This document shows, piece after piece, positions 15,366 through 23,275 of a stretch of DNA of 64,000 nt. The position numbers and the translations under genes are program-made. The notes beneath the pieces are model-generated. The model was not told where the DNA came from. It ran no database searches and was given only the letters and a program-made list of their open reading frames with translations. The DNA is from Nonomuraea jiangxiensis (GTDB taxonomy: Bacteria; Actinomycetota; Actinomycetes; Streptosporangiales; Streptosporangiaceae), in assembly GCF_900099965.1 (NCBI RefSeq), contig NZ_FNDJ01000024.1:1-64000 (forward strand), given 5' to 3'. How positions within the stretch are numbered: the first letter of the stretch is position 1; each line of letters begins with the position of its first letter.

Positions 15366-17327
15366 TCAGGCGCAGGTGTATCCGCTCGGCAGCGAGGTGT
15401 TGCCGTTGGGACGGCTGACCTGGAAGCCGAAGGCGGTACTGGCGCCCGGGCCGAGGTTGCCGTTGTGGGCCGCGTTCCTGGCCGTCACGGTCTGCCCGCT
15501 CACGGTCAGCTGGGTGTTCCAGGAGCCGGTGACGGTGTGCCCGGCCGGCAGGGTGAAGGTCACCGTCCAGCCGCTGATCGCCGAGGTGCCCGCCGTCACC
15601 CGGACCGGGTCGATGACGTACCCGCTCGGCCACTGAGTCTGCGTGGTCGGGGTCACGGTGCAGGAGCCGCCGGTGCCGCCGCCGGTGGTGGTGAAGGTCG
15701 CCGGCTGGGAGTTGCCGGACAGGTTGCCCGCGCCGTCACGCGCCCGCACGTACACCTGATACTGGGTGCCGGCCGTCAAACCGGTCAGCGTGATCGAGTT
15801 GGTGGCCGACTGACCGAGCAGCGGGTCGGTCGCACCCTGCTCGCGGTACACGTCGTAACCGGCCAAGCCGCTGCCGCCCGTGTCCGTGGACGCGGTCCAC
15901 GTCAACGTCGCGCCGGACGCGGTCACGTTGGAGGCGGCCGGGGTGCCCGGCGTGCTCGGGGGCGTGGTGTCGGTGCCGCCGCCCGTCTGGGTGGTGAAGG
16001 TGACCAACTGGGAGTTGCCGGACAGGTTGCCCGCGCCGTCACGCGCCCGCACGTACACCTGATACTGGGTGCCGGCCGTCAAACCGGTCAGCGTGATCGA
16101 GTTGGTGGCCGACTGACCCAGTTGCGGGTCGGTGGTGCCCTGCTCGCGGTAGACGTTGTAACCGGCCAGGCCCGAGCCGCCGGTGTCGGTGGACGCGGCC
16201 CAGGTCAGGGTCGCACCGGAGGACGTCACGTTGGACGCGGCCGGGGTGCCCGGCGTGCTCGGCGGGGTGGTGTCGGGGTTCGGGTTCACGCTGTTGAGGG
16301 CGTTGAGGACCGAGGTGTAGGCAGGCTTCTTGTTGCCGCTGCCGTCGAACAGGAGTGGAGTGTCGCCGGAGCGCCAGGAGTCGCTGTCGCGGACGCCCCA
16401 CACCGTGATGCCGGTACAGCGGGGCACGGCCAGGCAGTCGTTGGTCACGTTGGCGTAGGTGGTGGCCGAGGCGCCCTGGATGTCCAGCTCGGTGATCTGC
16501 ACGTCGACCCCGAGGGCGGCGAAGCTCGACAGGGTGGTACGGAAGTTGCTGTTGTACGGACTGCCGCTGTTGAAGTGGGCCTGCAGCCCGACGCAGTCGA
16601 TCGGCACGCCGCGTGACTTGAAGTCGCGGACCATGTTGTAGACGCCCTGGGTCTTGGCCCATGTCCAGTTCTCGATGTTGTAGTCGTTGTAGCACAGCTT
16701 GGCGGCCGGATCGGCGGCGCGGGCGGTGCGGAAGGCCACCTCGATCCAGTCGTTGCCGGTGCGCTGCAGGTTGGAGTCGCGCCGGCCGCCGGAGTTGCCG
16801 TCGGCGAACGCCTCGTTGACCACGTCCCAGGCGTAGATGTTGCCCCGGTAGTGGGCCATCACGCCGTTGATGTGGTCGATCATCGCCTGGCGCAGCGTGC
16901 TGCCGGACAGGGACTGCATCCAGCCGGGCTGCTGGGAGTGCCAGGCCAGGGTGTGCCCGCGTACCCGCTTGCCGTTCTGCACGGCCCAGTTGTAGATGCG
17001 GTCGGCGTTGGTGAAGGTGAACTGCCCCCGGTTCGGCTCGGTGGCGTCGATCTTCATCTCGTTCTCGGGCGTGACCATGTTGAACTCGCGGTTGGCGATC
17101 GTCGTGTACGCCGACTCGTTGAGCTTGCCCGCGGCGATGGCGGCGCCGAAGTACCGGTTGCTCTGCATGGCCGCCGCGCCGAGCGTGGTCTCCGCGGCAT
17201 CGGCGGGAACCGACAACGCCAGCGGGGCGATCGTACCGGCTAAGGCGAGAACGCCGACGGCCACGGCTCGGCGGAAGCCGCCGAAGGATCGTCGGGTTCT
17301 GGGCGGGGGTAGGGCGTTTGTGCGCAT
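15366..17327 (-). CDS. Endo-1,4-beta-xylanase, GH10 with two FN3 domains and CBM2
   Basis: 653 residues. Signal peptide to about residue 44 (cleavage near ADAAE). GH10 catalytic domain about 45-345: NMVTPENEMKID, GHTLAWHSQQPGWM, DVVNEAF (acid/base Glu), QITELDIQG (nucleophile Glu), ITVWGVRDSDSWR. Then two fibronectin type III domains (about 350-440 and 450-540) and a C-terminal family 2 carbohydrate-binding module (GGSCTVTPTTQTQWPSGY to PSGYTCA, with conserved Trp and two terminal Cys). The enzyme hydrolyses xylan outside the cell while bound to polysaccharide. ATG follows GGAGGCTC. The two FN3 coding units are almost identical in DNA. Confidence 0.95.
   Translation of the reverse strand: MRTNALPPPRTRRSFGGFRRAVAVGVLALAGTIAPLALSVPADAAETTLGAAAMQSNRYFGAAIAAGKLNESAYTTIANREFNMVTPENEMKIDATEPNRGQFTFTNADRIYNWAVQNGKRVRGHTLAWHSQQPGWMQSLSGSTLRQAMIDHINGVMAHYRGNIYAWDVVNEAFADGNSGGRRDSNLQRTGNDWIEVAFRTARAADPAAKLCYNDYNIENWTWAKTQGVYNMVRDFKSRGVPIDCVGLQAHFNSGSPYNSNFRTTLSSFAALGVDVQITELDIQGASATTYANVTNDCLAVPRCTGITVWGVRDSDSWRSGDTPLLFDGSGNKKPAYTSVLNALNSVNPNPDTTPPSTPGTPAASNVTSSGATLTWAASTDTGGSGLAGYNVYREQGTTDPQLGQSATNSITLTGLTAGTQYQVYVRARDGAGNLSGNSQLVTFTTQTGGGTDTTPPSTPGTPAASNVTASGATLTWTASTDTGGSGLAGYDVYREQGATDPLLGQSATNSITLTGLTAGTQYQVYVRARDGAGNLSGNSQPATFTTTGGGTGGSCTVTPTTQTQWPSGYVIDPVRVTAGTSAISGWTVTFTLPAGHTVTGSWNTQLTVSGQTVTARNAAHNGNLGPGASTAFGFQVSRPNGNTSLPSGYTCA
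15666..16265 (-). repeat. Two near-identical FN3-coding units in the xylanase gene
   Basis: Tandem units of about 300 bp, one at about 15666-15965 and one at about 15968-16265. A core of about 110 bases starting GTTGCCGGACAGGTTGCCCG (15712 and 16014) is the same in both apart from the far end. Such identity between tandem domains suggests recent duplication or gene conversion. Confidence 0.85.
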
Positions 17328-17821
17328 GCCTGAGCCTCCATTACTGACTCACGAGAACGACCGCGGAGACACACCCCGCCGGCGACGCCGCACCCCTCAT
17401 GGGACGCAGACCACCAGGGTGTCGGAGGCGGCGAACCCCGCCGTGTCCACCGACCCGGCAGGCAGGCCACCTCGATGACTCAGTGTGGAAACGTCTCCGA
17501 AATATGTCAAGAACGGTCAGAAAAGTTTCGGCTTGCTTCGACCTGCTTACCTGCTTCACATGCTCTCTTGCAGTATGAACACTTCCTGAAACTTTCGGAT
17601 GATCCTTGCCGAGGGCGACGGACGGTGAAAGCTGGAAGCGCAACGAGCCGGTCCTGGCGTCGCGCTGCGGGAGCCCTGAGGTCCGCCGGCTCCGCAGGGG
17701 CCGGATCGAAGCGCTCAACGTATGCCTCGGGGGGCCGTCGTTTCATATCGGCACGAAATGAATCGGCCCTTGATCTGGACACAATCCAAGCGGGTGGTCG
17801 CTCCGGCGGCATCCTGGCGGC
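17328..17821. promoter_or_regulatory. Xylanase upstream region with GAAA/TTTC palindromes
   Basis: This 494-bp gap between divergent genes has no convincing gene. It contains two short palindromes: GAAAAGTTTC at 17520-17529 and GAAACTTTC at 17588-17596, plus GGAAACGTCTCC at 17488-17499. Similar GAAA-n-TTTC palindromes are, from memory, found before Streptomyces xylanase genes. They may be repressor sites for the xylanase. No clear promoter hexamers stand out. Confidence 0.45.
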
Positions 17822-18871
17822 ATGCTGAAGATGATTCTCTTGCTTGTCATGGCCGCTACGGCCCTGCCCGCGCCGGCAGCGGCGGAGAAGGTGGTGCGCA
17901 AGGACTGGAAGGTTCGTGGTCAGGCCGGTCTCCTTGGCGTACGCGAGGTCCGGCCCGAGGGTCCAGCGCGAGGCCGTCCGGTGTTGCTGTTGCACGGGGC
18001 GCGGGTGCCCGGCATACCGTCGTTCGACCTGCCGGTGCAGGGCGGATCGCTGGCGGCGGACCTGGCACGTGACGGGCATCGGGTGTTCATCGTGGACGCA
18101 CGCGGTTACGGCACGTCCGACCGGCCTGCCGCGTTCGACCAGCCCGCCTTGGACAACCCACCGGCGGTCACCGGGGAAGAGGTGGTGGACGACATCGCGT
18201 CGGTCGTCGACTGGCTGCGGTCGACGACCCGCCACCAGCAGGTCGACCTCGTCGGCTGGGCGACCGGCGGGCACTGGGCCGCCTGGTACGCGAGCGAGCA
18301 CCCGGCCCGCGTCGAGAACCTGGTGGTGTACAACAGCCTGTACGGCGAACTGGACGGCCATCCGACGCTCGGGCGCGGCTCGGATTACGAGGATCCGGAT
18401 CGGCCAGGCCATTTCGACGACGCGCGATACGGCGCCTACCGGCTGTCGACCGGCCCGAGCCTGGTGACGAGCTGGGACTCGAGCATTCCGGTCGGCGACA
18501 AGTCGAAATGGCGTGATCCGCGAGTGGCCGACGCCTATGTCAAACACGCGCTGGCGAGCGATCCGACGTCCGGCGATCGCGAGCCGCCCAGCTTCCGGGC
18601 GCCGACCGGGGCTCTGAAGGACAGCTTCTACCTGGCTACCGGGCGGCAGCTGTGGGACGCCTCCAAGGTCACCGCCCGCACCCTGGTCATGCGGAGCGAG
18701 TACGACTTCTGGTCGCGCGAGGACGACGTGCCCACGCTCGTCGCGGACCTCGACAAGGCCAGGGACGTACGGTCGGTGCGGCTGGACAAGGCGACGCACT
18801 TCGTACACCTCGACCGGGCAGAACGCGGCCGGGACCGGCTGGTCGGTGAGCTCGTACGCTGGCTCAAGTAG
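17822..18871 (+). CDS. Secreted alpha/beta-hydrolase-fold protein with Ala at nucleophile position
   Basis: 349 residues, signal peptide about 1-21 (MLKMILLLVMAATALPAPAAA). The fold is clear: PVLLLHGARVPG (oxyanion loop), VDARGYGTSDRP, a nucleophile elbow, RTLVMRSEYDFW, and a terminal His in KATHFVHLDRAE. The elbow reads LVGWATGGHW, so the residue normally Ser in G-x-S-x-G is Ala. Either the protein is not a classical serine hydrolase or it belongs to a subgroup with another nucleophile. It sits alone on the plus strand, divergent from the xylanase. Confidence 0.75.
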   Translation: MLKMILLLVMAATALPAPAAAEKVVRKDWKVRGQAGLLGVREVRPEGPARGRPVLLLHGARVPGIPSFDLPVQGGSLAADLARDGHRVFIVDARGYGTSDRPAAFDQPALDNPPAVTGEEVVDDIASVVDWLRSTTRHQQVDLVGWATGGHWAAWYASEHPARVENLVVYNSLYGELDGHPTLGRGSDYEDPDRPGHFDDARYGAYRLSTGPSLVTSWDSSIPVGDKSKWRDPRVADAYVKHALASDPTSGDREPPSFRAPTGALKDSFYLATGRQLWDASKVTARTLVMRSEYDFWSREDDVPTLVADLDKARDVRSVRLDKATHFVHLDRAERGRDRLVGELVRWLK

Positions 18872-18907
18872 GGACCGGAGAATCACACGGCTCCTCCGCG
18901 GCCCCTT

Positions 18908-18961
18908 GGGCTCAACACGTCCTCAACACATGCTCAACACCGCGCTGCCTATCTTCCTCCC
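18908..18961 (+). promoter_or_regulatory. Promoter with three 11-bp-spaced CTCAACA repeats
   Basis: CTCAACA occurs at 18911-18917, 18922-18928 and 18933-18939, exactly 11 bases apart, so on one face of the helix. It is followed after 10 bases by a -10-like TATCTT (18950-18955). The start codon of the I36 gene is at 19001. The same block is found before the second I36 gene at 47810-47863. The layout resembles SARP-type activator sites, but the heptamer is not one I know. Confidence 0.65.
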
Positions 18962-19000
18962 AGCAGATCAACGACATGATCCGCACAAGAGGGAGACGAA

Positions 19001-19513
19001 ATGAGCCAGAAGGAAGATCAGCCGACGCGCCTCATGAAGGCGCTCAAAACGGCCGGCATCGTCATCAGCGCCGGCGTGATCGTCGGCAGTGGGTTCACCG
19101 CGCTTCCGGCCCAGGCGGCCGTCAATTCCACGTTGATCGACACGTACCTGGCCGCGGTTCCGAACGGGACAAAGCTCAGCGCCAACGAAGCCTCCTGGGA
19201 GGGCGGCACGGTGCGCCTGGTGATGTCGGCCACCGAGGCGTCCTGCCCGGATGGCTGGTACTGCGTGTACCAGTACAAGAACTGGCGCGGTGCGATGGCG
19301 AAGTGGCGGACATCCCCCGCGAGGTGCAAGAAGTTCAACTTCAACAGCTACTGGCGGGACAAGATCTCATCGTTCTGGGCGCGCGGTGACTGCCGGGACT
19401 ACTTCCTGAAGGACAAGAAGGCGTTCCAGCCTGACCCCTTCCAAAGCTTCGCGGGCAAGCACGCGTACGTCCTCTACGACAACCGCTACGACTACGCGGC
19501 GCGCGGCTTGTGA
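19001..19513 (+). CDS. Secreted I36-type (peptidase-inhibitor-like) protein
   Basis: 170 residues, ATG after GAGGGAGA. Signal peptide about 1-39 (KTAGIVISAGVIVGSGF, cleavage AQA-AV). The mature part has the motif CPDGWYCVYQYKNWRG, typical of peptidase inhibitor family I36, a beta/gamma-crystallin-like fold first known from the Streptomyces metalloproteinase inhibitor SMPI. Four cysteines are likely paired. Most family members have unknown targets, so inhibition is not proved. It shares its promoter block with the homologue at 47239-47769. Confidence 0.8.
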   Translation: MSQKEDQPTRLMKALKTAGIVISAGVIVGSGFTALPAQAAVNSTLIDTYLAAVPNGTKLSANEASWEGGTVRLVMSATEASCPDGWYCVYQYKNWRGAMAKWRTSPARCKKFNFNSYWRDKISSFWARGDCRDYFLKDKKAFQPDPFQSFAGKHAYVLYDNRYDYAARGL

Positions 19514-19591
19514 GCTGCGAGCTTGGGGCTGTGCCTGGGGTTACTTCCTCGGCCCTGGCTTTCGGGCATCGGTAGCGGCCATGGTGGAGAC

Positions 19592-20911
19592 GTGAAGCCT
19601 GTCTCGATCATGGTGACCGCTTTCGGCGTGGTGCTGGTGGCGGCGATCGTCTGGATGTCAGGGCCGGGAGCCCGCTGGGTGCTGGAGAACCTCGACGGCG
19701 TGCCGGTGGGCGGGGCGACGGGGTTGTCCGGCAGGGACTTGGCGGCGGCCCTGGACGCGGTCCGGGGGCGGGTGCTGGCCGTGGCCACCGGGTTGGCCGC
19801 GTTGCCGGCGCTGTTCTACGCCGGGCGCATCGCCCGGCGGATGTTCCGGCTCCGCGAGCAGGGCCACGTGACCGGCCGATATGACAAGGCGGTCGAGCAG
19901 TTTGGCAACCCTGAGGCCCCGGTGCGGATCGCCGGGCTGTACGCACTGGAACAACTCGCGCAAGACACTCCCGCCCTGCGTCAGACCATCGTGGACGTGA
20001 TCTGCGCCTACCTCCGCATGCCCTACACCCCGCCCACCGAGCAGAGCCGGAACCGGAAGCGTCGCGCCGGCCGCGACGCGTACGAGGAGCGCCAGGTCCG
20101 CCTCACCGCCCAGCGCATCCTCGCCACCCACCTACGCCACGACCCCGAGCCCCGGCACCCGGGGCGGTCGTCCCGAGCCGCCCCCGGTCGGCGTTACTGG
20201 CCCGGCCTCCGGTTCGACCTCAGCGGCGCCACCCTCGTCGACTTCGACGTACGCGACTGCCACATCGGTTACACGGACTTCATCGGGGCCACCTTCAACG
20301 GTGACACCCGGTTCAGCGGAGCCACCTTCGCCGGTATCGCCGATTTCGCCGGGGCGACCTTTACCGGTAACGCCGACTTCTACAACGCGGTCTTCACCGG
20401 CGAGGCACGATTCAGCGGGGTCACCTTCAACGGTGACGTCTGGTTCGCCTGGTCCACCTTCGCCAGTGACGCCGACTTCCGTAACGCGACCTTCACCGGT
20501 ATCGCCGCGTTCAGCGATGTGACCTTCAGCACCGGTGCCGGGTTCTCCGAGGCGACCTTCGCGGGCGGAGCGCGCTTCTCCCGTGCGGTCTTCAACGGCG
20601 ACGCCTTGTTCCACATGGCGTCCTTCGCCGTCACGGCGACGTTCTTCCAGAGCACCTTCGCGGGCAACGCCCTCTTCTCGCATGCGGCCTTCACCGGCAA
20701 CGTCAGGTTCAACAAGGCCACGGGGCTGGAATACGCGAAGCTGGCCCAGGTACGGGTGCTGTCGGGGCCGAAGCACAAGGTGCACTGGCCCATGGCCTGG
20801 CGGGAAGTGCCGGACGGTCGCGGAGGACGGACCGTACGGCTGGCGACCGGAGTGAGCGCCGACTCCACCACGACCGAGGACGAGGCGGCGGCCCAGGACC
20901 AAGGGGTTTGA
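19592..20911 (+). CDS. Membrane protein with pentapeptide-like repeats
   Basis: 439 residues from GTG 19592 (GGTGGAG ahead). Two membrane segments near residues 5-22 and 60-80, then a cytoplasmic region including YDKAVEQFGNPEAPVRIAGL and ALEQLAQD, which often precedes pentapeptide repeats in actinobacteria. Residues about 205-385 hold repeats of the form A-T/V-F-x-G-x-A-x-F (e.g. GATFNGDTRFSGATFAG), a right-handed beta-helix. These proteins are scaffolds of unknown role; some bind gyrase, but nothing here shows that. An upstream start at 19523 is less likely. Confidence 0.8.
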   Translation: MKPVSIMVTAFGVVLVAAIVWMSGPGARWVLENLDGVPVGGATGLSGRDLAAALDAVRGRVLAVATGLAALPALFYAGRIARRMFRLREQGHVTGRYDKAVEQFGNPEAPVRIAGLYALEQLAQDTPALRQTIVDVICAYLRMPYTPPTEQSRNRKRRAGRDAYEERQVRLTAQRILATHLRHDPEPRHPGRSSRAAPGRRYWPGLRFDLSGATLVDFDVRDCHIGYTDFIGATFNGDTRFSGATFAGIADFAGATFTGNADFYNAVFTGEARFSGVTFNGDVWFAWSTFASDADFRNATFTGIAAFSDVTFSTGAGFSEATFAGGARFSRAVFNGDALFHMASFAVTATFFQSTFAGNALFSHAAFTGNVRFNKATGLEYAKLAQVRVLSGPKHKVHWPMAWREVPDGRGGRTVRLATGVSADSTTTEDEAAAQDQGV

Positions 20912-21229
20912 GGACGGACGAACTCTTGGCGGGATTCCCTTTTCCTGAATATGGAAAGACCGGCACAAAGCACAATTTGTTCCGGTTTGGCTTGTCATAA
21001 GTGCGTTGGGCGGAACCGCCCCCTACGACGCCAAGCAGGGAGGCCAGGCCCGTGCAGGTCGCGGGCGATCACCGTCCGCCCGGCGAACTCATAAATGATC
21101 AACAGCGCCCCTTCGATGTCTCTCAAATGCGGTCACCAGGGCGTCTACCAATTGACCACGTTCGCCGGTCCCAACCTCAACTCCTCTGCACTATCGTGTC
21201 TGCACCGGCAGCCGTGGTGATTCGTATCG
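20912..21229. other. Intergenic gap, no gene seen
   Basis: 318 bp between the pentapeptide gene and the NTPase gene. It contains an AT-richer stretch near 20935-20960 and a TTGACC near 21151, but no convincing promoter pair, hairpin or coding sequence. Confidence 0.5.
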
Positions 21230-23275
21230 GTGGATGATGGCATGGGGACAATACATGAGCGGAATGGCATTACCGATGAGCTCGTGCCCGAACTCGTCGG
21301 CCTCAAATTCGACGGCACACGCGCCACGTTCCGCTACTTCCGCCGCGCGCCCTACATCGAGATCACCGGTGAGCGGGGCGCTGGGAAGACCGCGGTCCTG
21401 GAGAGCCTGAAGGCCGGTTACAGCCGGCGTCTGCCCGTGGGTAACGCCGACCTGGGTAGACCCGACTTCGGCAATCCGGGGCTTGGCGCCTACGCGCTGG
21501 ATCCCGTTCCGAACGCGTCCCCTGTCACGGACCTGCTCTATTTCATCAACCACGAACTGGGCGTACATGTGAGGCGCTTCGGCGCCCCGGTGGAATTCCC
21601 CCGGCTGATGTACGGGCTGCTGGCCGTCACCGCCTGGGAGACCACCTCCCCGAGGGAGCTCGCGGCGGCCAGGTCCCGGCTGCAGGAGGCCCTCAGCACG
21701 TCCAGGAAAGGGCCGGACTCCGTGGCGAAACTGCTGGCGAAGGTGGCCGGCGCCGTCGCCGGCAATGCGGGCGTGCCGGCTCCGCTGGACGCCGTGGTCA
21801 AGACACTCGTCGAGGCCGTCGGAGAGGCGTTGTTCACGCGCGACGTACGCCGGGACGTCCTCGACTGGTGGGAGCGGCGGGCGGTCAGGACCGGTGGCGA
21901 CGGGCTGGACCAGTTGTGCTCACTGGCGATGAGCTTCCGCGCCCGTGGAGAGAACCGTGAGAAGGCCGAAGGACACCTGACGGCGGCGCTACTCGACGAC
22001 GCGGCCGCCTACTACGGGTGGTGGCGCGAGCAGAACCGTGCGCCCCGGCTGCTGATGCTGCTCGACAACGCCCACACCGCGTTGGGCACATCCTTCGTCG
22101 ACCTGCTGCTGCGTGCCCAGAGCGAGGCCGCGGAGGAGGACCGGCCGGGGCGGATCGTCGTGCTCGCCGCCTCGCTCAGGCACACCGGCGACCATCCTGA
22201 GATCGGCGCCGCCCTGCCTGCGCTGACCTGGAAGGAGCCGGCGGCCGAGCCTCAGGACTGGCTCGTCCGGTTCCGTCTCGCCCCCTTGACGTTCGGGAAC
22301 ATCCAGTCCATGTTGCGGGGGTTCCAGTACGACCACCGCCCGGCCCGGCTGATCGAGCGGTTGAGCGGCGGGAACGCCAGGATCGCCGACGCGCTCGCCC
22401 GTGCCGCGGCGCACGCCTCGGGCTCGCCGGACGGGCTCAAGCCGGAGGAGCTGCTCGACGTCCGCGACGGCCGCTCCGACACCACGGGCAGGCGCCTGCT
22501 GGAAGAACTGCTGCCGGACGGCCGTGCCAGGAAGCGCCTGATCTTCTACGCGCCGGCCCTGGACGAGGAGGCCGCCGAGCACCTCAGCGGCCGCTTCCCG
22601 CCCGAGGACGCCGACGGACGGCGCTTCCAGGACACCAAGCGCTATTTGCCGGACAACTTCTGGTCGCAACCGTTCTGGCCAGAACTGAAGGGCCCTTTCG
22701 TCCGTCACCGGGCGCTGCGCACCCTGCTCGTCCACGAGCTGCGCACCCGCACCGACGGGGAGACCTGGACCGCCCTGCACGAGGAGCTGCGTTCCTTCCA
22801 CGCCCCCGAGGGATTCGACACGTCGGCGAGCAAGGTCGAGTACCTGCACCACACGCTCGCCCTTGGCGATCACGCGACCGTCAGCCGGGCCCTGCACCAG
22901 CTGCTCGACCACCTGGACGCCGGCTCCTGGCTGGCGGCCCTGAACATCGTCTGCGCCGCCCCACAGCCGCCCGCGGGACTGATGATGGACAGACCCGCCT
23001 CCGGCGAGCCGTGCCCCGGCTGCCTGAGCACCGGGGAGGGCATCCATAACGCCATCGACGTGCTCGTACGGGACCTGTGGTGGCAGTCGGCCCCGCTGTC
23101 GTTGCCGGACGACAAGCGCATCGACCGCATCGAACTCCAGCTCCTCCTCCTGGCCGAATGCCGGAGGGGCCGGGCGCAGTCCGTCTTCGACCACGCGCGC
23201 AGGACCTGGCCGGAGCGGCTGCGCGGCTGGCACCAGGCCCCCGATCTGACCATTCCGGCGGGCGAGGAATCATGA
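21230..23275 (+). CDS. P-loop NTPase of unknown function (STAND-like)
   Basis: 681 residues from GTG 21230; ATG 21242 is equally possible, as neither has a good ribosome site. Walker A is ITGERGAGKTAVLE (about residues 44-57); a likely Walker B is PRLLMLLDNAHTAL (about 270-283), followed by sensor-like IVVLAASLRHTGDH. This arrangement resembles AAA/STAND ATPases. C-terminal part alpha-helical, with a CxxC (EPCPGCLSTG) near residue 600. No signal or membrane segment: cytosolic. Its stop overlaps the next gene's ATG (ATGA), so the two products are probably made in fixed ratio and work together. Confidence 0.75.
   Translation: MDDGMGTIHERNGITDELVPELVGLKFDGTRATFRYFRRAPYIEITGERGAGKTAVLESLKAGYSRRLPVGNADLGRPDFGNPGLGAYALDPVPNASPVTDLLYFINHELGVHVRRFGAPVEFPRLMYGLLAVTAWETTSPRELAAARSRLQEALSTSRKGPDSVAKLLAKVAGAVAGNAGVPAPLDAVVKTLVEAVGEALFTRDVRRDVLDWWERRAVRTGGDGLDQLCSLAMSFRARGENREKAEGHLTAALLDDAAAYYGWWREQNRAPRLLMLLDNAHTALGTSFVDLLLRAQSEAAEEDRPGRIVVLAASLRHTGDHPEIGAALPALTWKEPAAEPQDWLVRFRLAPLTFGNIQSMLRGFQYDHRPARLIERLSGGNARIADALARAAAHASGSPDGLKPEELLDVRDGRSDTTGRRLLEELLPDGRARKRLIFYAPALDEEAAEHLSGRFPPEDADGRRFQDTKRYLPDNFWSQPFWPELKGPFVRHRALRTLLVHELRTRTDGETWTALHEELRSFHAPEGFDTSASKVEYLHHTLALGDHATVSRALHQLLDHLDAGSWLAALNIVCAAPQPPAGLMMDRPASGEPCPGCLSTGEGIHNAIDVLVRDLWWQSAPLSLPDDKRIDRIELQLLLLAECRRGRAQSVFDHARRTWPERLRGWHQAPDLTIPAGEES

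Noticed and set aside
18908..18961. CTCAACA repeats as a CRISPR-like or mobile repeat
   Set aside because: Only three 7-base units with 4-base gaps at promoter position; no long repeats or spacers.
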